DNA of 64,000 nt from Pohlia nutans (Eukaryota > Streptophyta > Bryopsida > Bryales > Mniaceae). A program made the position numbers and the translations under genes. Where the stretch lies: contig CM040099.1 in NCBI GenBank assembly GCA_022496805.1, positions 1,552,501 through 1,616,500 on the forward strand, in the 5' to 3' direction. Shown piece after piece: positions 11,601-23,884 of this stretch. Each line of letters opens with the position of its first letter. Position 1 is the first letter of the stretch. Under the pieces are notes generated by a model. The model did not search any database. It saw only the letters and a list, made by a program, of their open reading frames with translations, and was not told the origin of the DNA.

Positions 11601-13119
11601 ATAGCTAAGAACATAGCATAATAGAGCATTGCAATGGAGCGTCCTTTCGAAACCTGGACTCAAAGAAAATCTTCACATAGATTAACTCTTATCAAATGTT
11701 TAACTAGTCATGAACAAAATGATGAATTCTAAACAATTTGCAAATAATCGGAGAGAATGCTCAATTTTGAACAATTGTAACGTTTGATAGGACAACCGAT
11801 ACTTTATATATATATATATGGGCCAAAATTTATTCTTGTGACCTAATTTTAGTCTAATGATTGATATTGTGATCGTTTTTGTCTTTTTGAAGCTATAAAG
11901 TCTACATGTGAACATCTTCTACTTGCAAATTCTATTTTTTTTATTTTGTCGGCGTCTTGGCAAATGCATTCAATATTATTTTTGGACTTTTAAAAGTTTA
12001 GAGTTAGTTAAAAATCTATTTTTTTTAGTATTGAAAGAATGCCATTTTTATTTCATGAATTCTAGGACTACTTTGTCAATGCCACGTAAACTTAGTTTTT
12101 AATTGTAATTAGACTGTGCTCCTATTGCAAACTAAAAGGGTATTGTCTCCCATGGACATGCATAGATACTTTACTAAATGATGCCTAGGTTTATTCTCCA
12201 ATACAGTATCTTAACATGCAAAGGTGCAACATTAATTAAGTATTTTTGGGAACTGTAAAAAGAATTTAGAAATTTTTAATTTTGTTTCTTAAATGTTGCA
12301 TAGGGAACCCTTATACACTGAAGTCACTATATACTATGGGTGGCTGGTTGACATGGATGCATTCATCCATTTGGACACATTCTCATCCATTTAAATAAAT
12401 TTTCATCCAATTTGGATGTATTTTACTACATTATTTTGAAAATTTAATTCTTAGTGAAGCTTCTCGTAGTCTCGTATATACCGTGGGCCACAATTTATGG
12501 TAATTTTAGTATAGTAGGAACTATAGTCCTCTTTGGAGATTGGTGTGAACAAGGTGTATGTTCGATCTACCCTTGTTTGAAGATCCATTGGACTAGGGAA
12601 TCTCCGTTTATAACAAAGTCTTAAATTGTTGTGGTAGAACATGAAAATTTGTTTCTAAGTTGTTTAAGTTAAATTAATGAAAAAATGTTTTGACACCAAG
12701 GTGCCATAAAATTCTAAAGCATTTGATTGTAAGAGCTCATCCTTCTTGAACTGATCCTTTGATGAAGATGGCACTTAAAAAAGATGTACTTAAAAGGTTT
12801 GCACTCATTATAGACTTATAGAGAGCATGCTCGTGGCACTCCATGTAGAAACCTCTTTAAAGGATGTGCATTCAATGTTTCTCTCTAGAATGTGTAGATT
12901 GCATACATTTTCATACGAAAATTGTAGATTTCTTATTTACTCTCAATGTTGTCAAAGCCCCTCCTTTATAATATCCATCTGAGTCTTTCTTTAATATATA
13001 ATTCTTCAACATCCTTTCTAAGAATACATTTTTGATAGTTTGAGCTAAGATCGAGGCTAGGAGTAACTTGTAATCAATCAAGATAGAGAGTTAAAATTTG
13101 ATTAGGGCAAGAAAATTCA
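11601..13119. other. AT-rich intergenic DNA, nothing recognised
   Basis: Only short non-conserved frames are present. A small tandem motif (TTCATCCATTTGGA and variants) lies at 12,360-12,420. Confidence 0.5.
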
Positions 13120-14210
13120 CTAGGAAACGATACAAATGCAGTATGCAACTCCTTGTATCTACACTTCTTCATATCTCCATAATAAACCCTCATACTATCA
13201 TACTTTAATAGTTTTGCAACAAATGATTCATGAAAATACTTTGGTCTTTTAAATTCAAATAAATTGGAATACAAATTACATTGATTGCATAGAAATTAAA
13301 TTGAAGTTCATTGCATAACTAATATAGTTAAAGAAAATCACAAACATTAAATTAAGAAGGTAAAATTATATATCTTTGGCTAAAATTTGAAGAATACTAA
13401 AATTGGAATAGTCAAGCTTTATGATTAAAATTATAGTAAATTGGATTTCCGACAAAAATTAGATAGACACAAAGAGGCACATCCTTTTGTATCCATAATG
13501 CGACTTAATTAGTGAGTATGAAATGCCTTGTGTCTTTTCCCTAGCAAGATGCAAAAAGTAACATGTATAATCACTTACATTAGATCACATGTACTATGAG
13601 GAGGAGTGGTTTTCCTTCTCAATCCCGCAAGGTGCCAAAGGTGAACCATCATGCCTCTAAAGGAGTGAGGAAGTTTTGAGCCTCATTCTCACACCTTTAG
13701 CATTGTGAGATGACACCAATTAGAATATGTCCAAGTCTACAATAGGCCAAATATATTGTATGTGGTGTTCCAAATCATGAGTCCCTCTCTTGTAAATCTT
13801 AAAGAAAGAACTAACGACGTAATAGAGAATTAGGTGTCAATTAACTTAGACAGTTATTTATTGTTGGTGGTAAGTGGTGCCACACCAAATGCTAGTAAGA
13901 TCATGTCCATCTATGAAAGTTTTGCCCAATGACATCAAATAGCATATCCAATCGGCTCAACTTGTAGGAGCTAAATGTGAGTGTCTCAAGAATTGGGACT
14001 CGTGACAAATTGAAAGTTAATATCAGAGATGCGCACTAGCATGTGCAATGTTAGGAAGTCATGTTCAATGTTGCTAAAAGAATGAAATATCACACAAGTA
14101 AGACAAAGTTGCAAGGGGCGCCACATTGCATATAATTCCAATTAGTATTATTTAGAAGAAGCACGTCAAGAAAGTGTACCACAAAAAGGGATGCTTAAAT
14201 AAATGGAAAA
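13120..14210. repeat. Long non-coding repeat, copy 2
   Basis: This is the counterpart of 4,080-6,170, sharing the same ordered blocks at reduced length. It lacks the ATT microsatellite and several hundred bases around it. Confidence 0.55.
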
Positions 14211-15000
14211 TGTTCTTTTCCTACAAAAACAACCAAAAAGTAAAGTGATTTTCAATTAGATACTTTTTTGGGCATGTGTTTATGTTCCTAACATCTATAG
14301 GCATTATAGCTAGGAATGTGTTTTTAGCCCAACAATCATACAACCTTATGGATTTTTGATAGCATCGAAGTGAATCACAGTGAATTGTTGATTGCTTGAT
14401 AATAATAGTTTGGGAATTGTCCATTGTCCTCCGTAATGATGAACGGTAGCACTACGTGATGATCCCCCTCAAGTCTTTGTTACGCAATTTTTCAAAACTA
14501 CGGTTTGAAAGGTTTAAAACATAGGTATTTGAAATTCACTTTTGGATAATATTTTTTCAATGATTAAATTATGAATTTATTTTTTGAAGTTTTTGTAAAA
14601 TTATATTTTTTAAAATGGTGCATAAATTAAAAGATATGTCCGATGATTTGAATTTTCACATTAATACTATAATTTCTACTTTAAAAGGTAAAATTAATAT
14701 TGAAATCAATTTTTAAGGGTTTGAGTAGGTTAAACATCTTCTTTACAAGTTTAAAAAGTGGATTTTAAGAGTCAAGATACTACAAGCTAAAAACTATCAA
14801 CCAAGAAAATAAAAATGAACTCACTCTAACATTCTTTCTTAGCACTTGAAAATTGCACTTTTTGTATTTGATTTATTGTGCTTGATCATTCTATTGCAAA
14901 TGCTACATAGAATATTGATTTTTGGTTCACACGTGGGAATTATTTTGAAAAGATCTTCATTATTTTTAGGATATATTACTTATATGTCTTTTGGGTGGAT
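14211..15000. other. AT-rich intergenic DNA, nothing recognised
   Basis: No supported gene, terminal repeat or structured element was found here. Confidence 0.4.
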
Positions 15001-15960
15001 TTGGAAGTGACGAGAGGCGTTGTAGTAGTATAGATGTCCATTCAGGGTGTGGTATTAATTTGTGTGAGTTGGTGATCACAAGTGTCGAGTTTTGGGCTTA
15101 TCGTAGTAATTAGTGCGAAAAGCATGTGTGAGGGTGGATATGGAGGATGATGGTGTATGTAGTTAGAGAGGTGTAGGAAGTCATTGGTGGTGTTTGTGTG
15201 GCTGGGATGTGTTATATTTATGATAAATGTTGGTATTCTGGTTGTAGTTTTATCATACAAGGGATGAAATATAGTTAATTTCTTTTTTTGTGGGATGCGG
15301 GGTGAATTTAGAGGATGTTGGACATTGGACTAAGGTTAGATTCTATATCTCCACATGTAAGAAGAAAGGTAAAGGGGCCAATGGAGGGAATGTTTTTGAT
15401 AGAGAGTTTGAGAGATATAGGGTAAATCTAGGTGTTTTTATGTATTATGGTCGAGCCCGGTAGACCAAGACGACTTAGGAGGAGTTTTAGAGGTGTTGTG
15501 GTGTCTGATTTTTTGTGCTTTTTTTGTTAAATGGGAATGTTATGCAAGAGAAAAGGGGGAGGGTGTATGTATTTTTGAGTTTGGGATATAGTAGTGTGTG
15601 TTGGAGAGCTTGAAGGTGGGGTTGAGCGGTAGATGGATAAGTGGGGATGTAGTTGTTTAATAAAGCGTCCATTTGGTGGCTTGTTTGGTCGTGGGGAGTA
15701 GGGTGAGTTGTGTTTACTATTGGACATGGGGCTAAAGGAGTGAGTGAGGTATAAAGGATATTTGTTTTATTAAGAATGGTGAGTAAAGTCTAAATAATGG
15801 ATGGGAGTGAGATATGTCGATGTGATCTGGATATATAGTGTTATGGGAGAGAATGGGGGTTGTGAGTAAGTGTAGGTGGGGGTGTGTGGTTTGAGGATTG
15901 AGTGTGGGATTTGTGTAAAAGGATAAGGGTGGGATTTTTGGCGAGGCCAGTAGGCCAAGG
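15000..15960. other. Strongly G/T-skewed block with a repeated short motif
   Basis: The plus strand is markedly depleted of C. Related motifs of the type GAGCCCGGTAGACCAAGACG occur near 15,452 and 15,942, about 490 bp apart. Minus-strand open frames here are Pro/Thr/His-rich because of the skew and do not look like real proteins. Confidence 0.45.
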
Positions 15961-16309
15961 CGAATTTTAGTGTTGTCGGAGCTGGCCGGTGCAGATAGAG
16001 AGTTTGCTAGACAGCTATGTCTTCAGGTGAAGATGTCGGGATTCGAGGTGTTCAGAAACACTTGCGGATGTTTGAAAAAGTTTGAGGCCGGTGGTTGTTG
16101 GCGCTTACATAGGATGTGGCAGCAAGATGCATGTAACCATAGTGTGTACCAGAGGGTCTGGCTAAGGGTGAGAGAGTGTCCATTCACAAGAATCATCGCT
16201 CTGCCGAGACTGAACTACACCGTAGTGTTGCGGTATGTTCGACGAGGTGTGTATCTTGTGTCAATTGCTCAACTCATCACTCCATGTTGTGAATTCCATC
16301 CTAGTGTAA

Positions 16310-16545
16310 GGTTGGATGTCCTAAAACCACCAACTTAAGAAATATGGCCTCATTTTAGCAAGGTTATTTATGAGAAATATTTTTTTCAATTATTTGGAAG
16401 AAGATTTCTCTCGGAATGCACAAATTTTCGCATTTTAATTCCCAATATTCAAATTGATACGAATTTTCAAAGTGAAAAGAACTTGATCCAAATCAAACCT
16501 CTAGGTTTCCCAATGTCCTAAATCCATCACCTCCCCCAACTATGA
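16310..16545 (+). mobile_element. TA-type MITE family A, truncated copy
   Basis: The copy starts AGGTTGGATGTCCTAAAACC and follows the family consensus (TTAAGAAATATGGCCTCATT, GACCTCTAGG-like) to about 16,517. It then meets a second family end in the opposite sense (GTCCTAAATCCATCACCTCC). Other copies are at 27,881, 28,932, 29,650, 39,020, 47,371 and 62,053. Confidence 0.8.
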
Positions 16546-16830
16546 CTCTTTTGTGAACTCTTCCAACTGCTTTCCTTACACCATTCATGAGTATTCTTCA
16601 GCGAGACCAGACGATAAAACCAAATATACAGAAATATACCACAATAGTGCACAGGTAATAAACTACTAACAACCTAAGCTTTTTGTCACATTTATTCTCT
16701 CCTGAAGTTTGTCAATTGGTACATATATCCACAAGCTGCACTCATCATGAGTGGTAATATTTTTTGGTAACAAACAGGAGCATACTAGAAAGTGCTTCTG
16801 TAGAGATCCTGGTTACAGAACTACATCATT

Positions 16831-19544
16831 CTAGTTGGGTGAAAATTTAACACCATCGTCATCTGTCGAGGAACCTTTGAACATTGCTGCCCTGCCACGC
16901 TGCTCCAAAGTCTTGATTGCTCGAATCAACACGCCTCGGTCAATACCCGCTAGCTCTGCAGGTGAATCAGAAAGACTAAGCATTGAAAATTCTAATGCCA
17001 CACAAATCACAATCTATATTATTAACCCCTAAACGTACCAACCCATTGAACAGAAGTAGATTCTAGCCTCAAAAGTAGATATTAGCATGGCTCAGATGTA
17101 CAGTAGGTGTACAGGAGAAGACCATTGCAAACATAAAATCTATCCAACAAATTTGACATACTTGCAGTTGAAGGCCTCTCCAATATTATCAACAGCTCTC
17201 CATCACAAGAGATTCATTGTAATTGGTAGAGAATTTAATAGGCTTTCAAAGGTGACTTTGATGAAAATCATCCGAAGTTGTATGAGAAAGTTACAAGGCT
17301 TCAAATCTGTTCGTGATCCAGTTTCTGGACACTGGAACGTTTAGGAGTTAAATGAGCAGTGTCATCAAGAATTCATCCAAATTCATGGTCACGTTCTCAT
17401 CCACACAATTTTTCATTTAATAAGATGAAGGTACTATGCTTCACAATTTCATGCCTTCCAGTAGGGAAAAATCAATCCAAACATGGTACTATTGCATTGC
17501 AATGGGCTTTGTTCGAGTAAGATATGAAACTAGCAGGCATCTCAAAAAAAACATTAACGCAGATTGCAGTTTTCAAGCTGGAAATAACCATACCTGTGCC
17601 ATGTGTCTCATCGCCTGAAATAATCTCCTCTAACGTCATCAACTCGATTCCATTTTCTCGCACCTGAAAGAGCAAAAACGACCACTTACAAATCCTTTCA
17701 AACCTACGTTCATTTGTAATTGACCATCGGCTAGTTTGTACTAAAGAGAATCTGAAGGAAGAAACCCAACATGCTACAAAATACTATACAGTGTGTTCCT
17801 CATGCTTTGAAGACCCCAGTCTTGGCTCCTTGAAGACCTTCGTAAATCACAAACCCTCGGTAGGGTTTGCGATACGGTGGTTGATCTCATTGACCTTTGC
17901 TTTCTATAAATACACTAAGATCCTCTGTATGTTTCAGATAACAAAATTGTACTCCCCTCATATTGCTAACTAGAATGTTAACTATGTTAAATGTTAACGA
18001 TAATTTACTCCCCTCTTTGTTAATTTGCCACTTATAAATGTTAACCTACGAAATACATCCAATAGTGTGTGATGACATCCATTATTGTGATCAAATTATT
18101 CATCTGGACTATATTGTGGAGGGTACCGTATGTGAATTTATATTTGTTAAGCATTCAAAAAGCTCCCTTCATAACTGTTACAATGTTAACTCACTATAAA
18201 TGTTAGGAAAATTTTACTCCAGAGCCTAACATTTATAGAGGGTGGACTGTACTATACTACTCCTATTCCTTAGCCATTACTGAAGGGATGCCACAGGTAT
18301 GGAGGTTGAAACATCAGACCTTGCGAGATATGTTTTACAACTTTGCCTTATTCCTATAAGAACATCCCGAATGGAAAAACGATTTGAAAGATGTCTTACA
18401 AAATCAAGGAGCAAGTCAGCCCAATCTTGGATTCTCCGCCACAGGATTTGACATTTCCTGTGATTCTTATCCAGCCATTCCGCCCTCCCTGAATTCACAT
18501 AATCGCTACCTACCGTAAGTGAAGGAGACCAAGATTAGTCCCTAAAGGACCAAGGACTCATGATTTTAAAATGATAAATTCAATCAATCGTATTGTGAAA
18601 ATTATAATTCAAATGAGACCAAATTTTATATCATCAAAACCAACGAGTTATATCATCATCAAAACCAACGAGTTATATCATCAGAATCAACGAAGAACAT
18701 TAAATTTATTCATATCAAAACATGAATTAATTTGAACAAAAGGAACTCCAATTAGAATCTACTCAAAAATGCTAAAGAAAACATGAGGCCCAATTTAGGC
18801 TTCTTGGTCCACTAGGGGTTAGGGAAGCGCACACACCGAGAAAGATTTCATCACATCGACAATTACAACATCACACAGAAGAAAGAAGTGTGTACCGTCT
18901 GCTATTAAAGCTGCCAAGAACTGTTCTCTAGCCTCAAATGTAAGCTTCCCTGCGACACAAAACAAGAAATAAGTTAACCCTAAGTGTCAAACGCCCAATA
19001 TGGCCTATCTGCGTCACTGAACTTTGCAACGGTGGCATTTTCTCAGTTTACCTCGGTTTTCTGATTGATATGCATCATTTTAAAGCTCTCGTTCCACACT
19101 ACGAGATCAACAGTGTCGATAGTGTCAAACTGAAGTCATTTTCATGCAGCAGGGGGTCCAATTTTCCTACACTACAGACACTTAGGGGTTAAGGTATCCA
19201 TGGCAATGGGACAAACCCTAAAACCTCAATACGACTCACTTTGAATGCTCGTGTTCTCGAACAGCGGAAACTCCTCTTCCAAGTCGATCAAAAAACACTT
19301 GTGATGTTTGCAGTACTTGAGAATGAGCTCCTTCCAGAGCTGGATCTGCTTCTCCCGCGTGTCTTTCACGGGCTGCAACCTGCGCACACACGAAACCAAG
19401 GTTTTGGATCAATGCCGATCGACGAAACCCTACTTGCAAAAATTCTCCGTGAAATTGCTAGAAGAGAAGTGCTTACGTGAAGTAAGGAGGATAGTTGTAG
19501 AAATAGGGAAACGCGAAATCGCCCATCTCACACGAGTTCCTCAT
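16831..19544 (-). CDS. VPS25: VPS25, ESCRT-II subunit, six exons
   Basis: The 181-residue product matches VPS25 in length and landmarks. VPS25 forms ESCRT-II with VPS22 and VPS36 and links to ESCRT-III when ubiquitinated membrane proteins are sorted into multivesicular bodies. Exons (minus strand): 19,544-19,477; 19,379-19,240; 18,949-18,896; 18,488-18,400; 17,663-17,594; 16,955-16,831. All introns are GT-AG and the phases (2,1,1,0,1) join without a break. Visible landmarks are FPYFYNYPPYFT then LQPVKDTREKQIQLWKELI (PPxY-type N-terminal winged helix), GRAEWLDKNHRKCQILWRRI, and the second winged-helix end LAGIDRGVLIRAIKTLEQRG with MFKGSSTDDDGVKFSP at the C terminus. An inner start (MGDFAFPY) at 19,526 is possible. 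Introns 3 and 5 each carry a TTAA-type MITE. Nothing suggests inactivation. Confidence 0.95.
17022..17351 (+). mobile_element. TTAA-flanked MITE in VPS25 intron 5
   Basis: TTAA at 17,022-17,025 and 17,348-17,351 flank ends CCCCTAAACG and CGTTTAGGAG. The interior matches 42,865-43,187 along its whole length, in reverse orientation. It has no coding capacity, so it is a non-autonomous piggyBac-type element. Confidence 0.85.
18535..18822 (+). mobile_element. TTAG-flanked MITE in VPS25 intron 3 (subfamily G)
   Basis: TTAG flanks both ends, with TCCCTAAAGGACCAAGGACT at the left and CTTCTTGGTCCACTAGGGG at the right. Relatives lie at 23,657-23,880, 52,746-52,968, about 53,338 and 58,586-58,832. A 21-bp unit around CATCAAAACCAACGAGTTAT is tandemly repeated inside. 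Confidence 0.75.
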
Positions 19545-19780
19545 GAAAGCTTTTGATGCAACTATGCTTGATGCTTGAAACCCTAATTCCTACATGGCCT
19601 TAAAGCGATCCTTGCTTTCGCTTTTCTTCAGAGTTGGGTCTGTCTTGAAACCAGGCGTCGTACTAACTTGGCTGGTTCGGCAAAAACATTGCCTACTAAT
19701 TTTTTTATTTTATTTTTTATTTTTGACACACACGAATTGCATTTTTGCAACCCGCGGCAAGTTTTCCAATCAAGTAGTAA

Positions 19781-20274
19781 GGGGCGGTTTACACTATGGA
19801 CCAAGAGCCATGACCAAGAAAATTAAATCATTTTCATGGTCATGACTCTTGGTCAAGAGCCGTGACCATGAAAAATCAAAAATGCAATTTTAAATGACTT
19901 GGTCACTCTTTGTAGCGTAAAGTGGATTTAGACCGGGACAAGTTTAAGCTCATCATTCTCTCTTTTATCCTCCCCTTTTTCCTCCTTTCTCTTTAAATAA
20001 TTGAACACTAGCCAATCAATGATTTTTGAGCCCCATGGTCTCCTAGATTATAGTTGAGGCGAGGCATTTGCTTCGACTCAACTATAATCAAGGAGACCAT
20101 GAAAACATTATCCATTTGGGAAATTTTAGCATTTTTGGGGACCTCAAAGTCAGTGGTCATTTTCCTTTTTTCAAGGTAGTGTAAAGCCAAATGGGACCAA
20201 GAGCTCTTTTTGGGCCAATCACAGATTTTAGAATTCCATGGTCATGGCTCTTGGTCCATAGTGTAAACCGCCCC
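19781..20274. mobile_element. TAA-flanked element with long inverted repeats
   Basis: TAA at 19,778-19,780 and 20,275-20,277 flank inverted ends of about 33 bp, starting GGGGCGGTTTACACTATGGA. The 3-bp TAA duplication points to a PIF/Harbinger (Tourist-like) element. Inside is a second, near-perfect hairpin at 20,036-20,096. The ends are related to those of 50,132-50,509. Confidence 0.85.
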
Positions 20275-20281
20275 TAAGACG

Positions 20282-20350
20282 ATTTCATAGCCGGGAATTG
20301 AACCGCCAACCTCTCCATTCGGTTTGGGTACCTTACCACTATTACCTTGA
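20282..20350 (-). repeat. tRNA-derived SINE-like sequence
   Basis: On the minus strand TAATAGTGGTAAGGT resembles a tRNA D-arm and GGTTCAATTCC matches a B box at tRNA-like spacing. Clover-leaf pairing is incomplete, so it is more likely a SINE head than a tRNA gene. Confidence 0.4.
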
Positions 20351-20544
20351 TAGTTTAGGGTCATCTCGGACCTAATTATTTTATTTTTGGCTGAGAAGTT
20401 TGGCGAAGCAAATTCTTTGTAGATTCTTTCAGAATTCTTCATAATTTTTAGAATTTATAAGAATATATCTTCATAATTTTTTAGAATTTGTAAGAATATA
20501 ATATGTGAAAATTTTAGCAATTTCAGAATTAATTTAATTTGTGC

Positions 20545-20775
20545 GGGACCATCCTATATACTACGGTATATAAGGCGTATATAAAGGGATTTCAACATTG
20601 CATTATAAAGCCCTAAATTTTCTACTCCTACTAAAGTTTCCAAGATTTTTTTTGATGCTCTTTGATACCCTTGGATGCTCTTCTCTTCACGTCTTAAGTA
20701 ATTGTTTCTTGTTTGGTTTTTACTAGATTCTTTCATACAATGCCAAATGTCCTCTCTCACCATAGTTCCAAAAAA
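20545..20775 (-). repeat. Dispersed repeat K, copy 1
   Basis: On the minus strand it shares ordered blocks (CATTGTATGAAAGAATCTAG, AACAATTACTTAAGACGTGA, AACTTTAGTAGGAGTA) with 25,260-25,395 and 43,865-44,010. Its downstream sequence contains TATA-rich stretches. The element type is unknown; part of an LTR is possible. Confidence 0.55.
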
Positions 20776-21590
20776 AGTTATTAAATCTGTAAACTTTGAT
20801 CCAAGTAGTAGGAGGTTTGGAATCCTATTGTTATAAAATGTTGTGAAGCTTCAAGCACCATATAAGCTAAATGTACCCATAACCAATAAATTAAGTTTTT
20901 TAACATGGAATGTTGAAGTTTTACGGATGGAATGTTTTTCTTTCATAGAGAAATAGAGATTCAGTACAATGGTAATTATTTTGATATTTTTTTCTCAAAA
21001 TTTGAATTTATTATAAAAAAGAAAAGAGAAAAGTTCTTTGAAATCTATGACTAATATACTAGTTTGCCTATAACCAACAACAATGAGATAAATTCCGGAA
21101 TGTAAAGTTGCTCATAGTTGTGAATCAAACTTGGTGAAATTCCATTAAAAAGCCAAGCTTTCATGCTCGGCATCTATTGTTAGTATTATGTTGGCTTTTG
21201 GGTTCACGAAAAGAAACTTCTAGCACTTTTATAAATTAATTATGGTTACTCATCGATTGTGGGTAGTTTAGTTGCTAATTTCAACACTTGCACACTCAAA
21301 TATACAAGAATATTTTCACCCTCAATAAAGTAGAAACACCCAATTCTGTCATTGTATCCATTCCTGTGATGTAGACTTGCTCTAAAATTTTCCTACAAAG
21401 TGCTAGAACCATGTCCTTTTTAATTCTCATTGGTTGAATTTGAAAATTTTACAGGCGTTGGTTTTCTACCAACTCTATGGGACTATTTGAGTGGTCTATG
21501 GAACTTCTGCTTTGAAGATTCATAGCAATTACAAGGCATATCTTTTTCTTTTCTTTTTTTATAAATTGTGTGAAATCATTAATTTTACTA
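20776..21590. other. AT-rich intergenic DNA, nothing recognised
   Basis: No gene or terminal repeat is visible. Confidence 0.4.
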
Positions 21591-21596
21591 ATACCA

Positions 21597-21900
21597 GATA
21601 GATAGATAGAAACTCCGACCCTTCTACAAGGCCGGCGTGAATGAAGTGTCCGTTCGTAATGCCAATGATCCGATGCCCACCGGACAAGGGGAAATTGGGA
21701 CAATACTACACTCCCCTTTCGAGGATGGACACTATAGTGACACACTAAGCTACTACCTAGCTAGCCACTAGTGCCTTGAAGATACCGGACATGGTATCCC
21801 CCCAAAGGGCTTTGAGGTACCCATACAACAAGGTCCAAGGACCCCCCACCATAGTTGGGTGGACTATAGTAGTGAGCACCACGCCGGCATGGGGAATACC
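21597..21900 (-). repeat. SINE-like repeat R, longest copy
   Basis: The minus strand ends in a (CTAT)n tail. Upstream it holds GTGTCACTATAGTGTCCATC and TTACGAACGGACACTTCATT, and then about 150 bp more, including TAGCTTAGTGTG, a weak match to a pol III A box. This copy shows that the element is probably about 300 bp long. Confidence 0.6.
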
Positions 21901-22090
21901 ACAAAATAATCTACCTTTGAAAAAGTGCCTAATGTACCAAAATGCTTAAATGCACAGTCAGTTTAGGCAATTCCACTTTGGAGATAGTTGTAAGGTTGAC
22001 ATTTTTTGGTAAAATTAGATTATGTCACCCCTCTTTTACACTAACATGGAGTAATATGATCTAATTTAAGTAAAATAAAAGGGAACAAAT

Positions 22091-22238
22091 CATAAGGTAA
22101 CTATACCTTAAAGGTAGCATTTACTTTAAATCGTACATATCTACTGTAGTGTGACATTTTAGGAAAAAAAAATGTCACGCACTAGTAGATACGCACTCTT
22201 TAAGGTAAATGCTCCTTTTAAGGTTTAGTTACCTTATG
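22091..22238. mobile_element. Palindromic MITE of about 148 bp
   Basis: CATAAGGTAACTATACCTTA at the left end pairs with TAAGGTTTAGTTACCTTATG at the right end, and pairing continues with gaps through most of the element (AGGTAGCATTTACTT with AGGTAAATGCTCCTT). There is no coding capacity. Confidence 0.7.
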
Positions 22239-22496
22239 TGTTTGATTTTACAATTATCTCTAACATTTTGAGAATTTCTTTATCAAATGAAACAAATACA
22301 CACTATCTTGTAGTACTTGTTAAGAGGTTTTCAAAGAACCTAAATCAAATTTTTAACACCAAGTGGTTTGTGCTATGAACATTTGAAGATTTAACACTCC
22401 TTACTTGCGATTTATGGTTTGTTGGTGATTGCAATACAATTAGAAACCTAAGTCTTGAGTTTGGTATTAATAACACAAAGTTCCTCCAGTTATCTT

Positions 22497-23444
22497 TTAA
22501 CCCCTAAATTTCCTTGTGTTTTAGGGAGCTTGAAACCTCAAAACTGCGATTTTCTACCTCTATGTACTCCCGGGGATGTGAACCAAGTTTTTTTTACTTC
22601 TTTTAGAATTCCAATCGTAAGATCTTGTACCTAAGCCTATTCATAGCTACTGTTTCAAAAATTGACCGTTGGATGTTTATCATTTGCAAGATCATAACAT
22701 CCAAAGTTTGTGCAAAAAAATTTCTGGGCATTGTTTGGGAGGCATTGTCTCCATAGTGCAAAGGGGGACTTGAAGATTGTTACTCCAAACATTTTGCTCA
22801 TATTTTTTTCCATGTAGATAACTAAGTTGGGTACGCTCATGCAAAATTTTAGAGACTCATTACGCGTTTCAAACCTTCATGCAAATTAATTTCCAGAAGA
22901 AGGTATAAAAATGGCAATTTGGTGAAACATGCATCACATTAATTGTATTTTATTTTTGGAAAAAATGAACGGTGATTAGGTACCTCTATGATTTTATAAA
23001 TTTTAGGCGAAATTATTTTTAAAATTTTTCAAAATCTCAAATTTTGACAAATTTTGAAAGAAAAAAATGTGAAATTACAAAAAACCTTGGAGGTTGCTGT
23101 TCTTTATTTTGGAGGCTGCCCTTGTCAAGCCAAGAATATAATCAACATGGGTCACTTCAAATTTTGAGCCTAAATGTGGTGAAGAGCATGTCTCCAAAAA
23201 AAAAATTTGAAAAAATGATTATAATAAATAAAAAAATTCTGCCCCAGTTGGGCTTGAAACCAAAAATTTCAATAATTTTTTTATAAAATCCGAATTTGAC
23301 TTTGTAATTTTTACCACACACACCTTGTATGTATGACCACGCCCACACCAAATTATAGTCTAAAATTCTTAATTTAGACCTTCCATCTAAGCTGCCCGAA
23401 ACAGCAAAAAGCCATTTTGGCTTTTAAGGGCCTTTAGGGGTTAA
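22497..23444. mobile_element. TTAA-flanked element, 0.94 kb
   Basis: TTAA at both edges flanks CCCCTAAATT at the left and CCTTTAGGGG at the right. The interior is non-coding. No other copy of this interior was recognised in the window. Confidence 0.75.
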
Positions 23445-23533
23445 ATGAGACCACACCTAGGGATGACATATGACACTATTTTGATGCATTTCAAAGGTGC
23501 TAAAATGAAATGGAACAACAGGAGCTTAATCCC

Positions 23534-23653
23534 CACTAGTAGAAAAAGAGGCGCTCCCAAGGGACATGTCCAAGCAAAATTACTGTGCATGTGTGGAATT
23601 GGGCACTACTTGCATGGGCATCTCTTTTGACATTGCCACCTTTTTTACTATTG
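23534..23653. mobile_element. CACTA-type MITE, CCC duplication
   Basis: The left end is CACTAGTAGAAAAAG and the right end CTTTTTTACTATTG, with CCC on both sides as a 3-bp target duplication. A closely related copy is at 58,442-58,560. Such ends are known from miniature CACTA (En/Spm) elements in plants. Confidence 0.85.
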
Positions 23654-23656
23654 CCC

Positions 23657-23880
23657 AAAAGGACCAAGAAGCTTGAATTGAACCTCATGTTTTTTTATTT
23701 TTATTTTTTAATAGCATTTATGAATAGATCTATGTGGAGTTAATTTTGTTCAAATTTATTTGTTTCTTGACCAACACATACAATGTTCTTTATTTATTCC
23801 AATGATATAAAATTTGTACCCATCCAAATTATATATTTTAGAATATGAACGATTAGATTTGTCATTTTAACCCTTTGAAG
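23657..23880 (-). mobile_element. Subfamily G MITE, reverse copy
   Basis: It contains AAAGGACCAAGAAGCTTGAA near the left and GTCATTTTAACCC at the right, matching the subfamily at 18,535-18,822 and 58,586-58,832. The ends are decayed. Confidence 0.55.
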
Positions 23881-23884
23881 TCCT

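Noticed and set aside
15042..15958. Several minus-strand frames rich in Pro, Thr, His and Ser
   Set aside because: Their composition follows from the strong G/T skew of the plus strand; there is no domain or conserved start.
15970..16338. Plus-strand 122-codon frame (Cys- and Arg-containing)
   Set aside because: I recognise no family, and its last 15 codons read into a family A MITE, so it is probably a chance frame or transposon debris.
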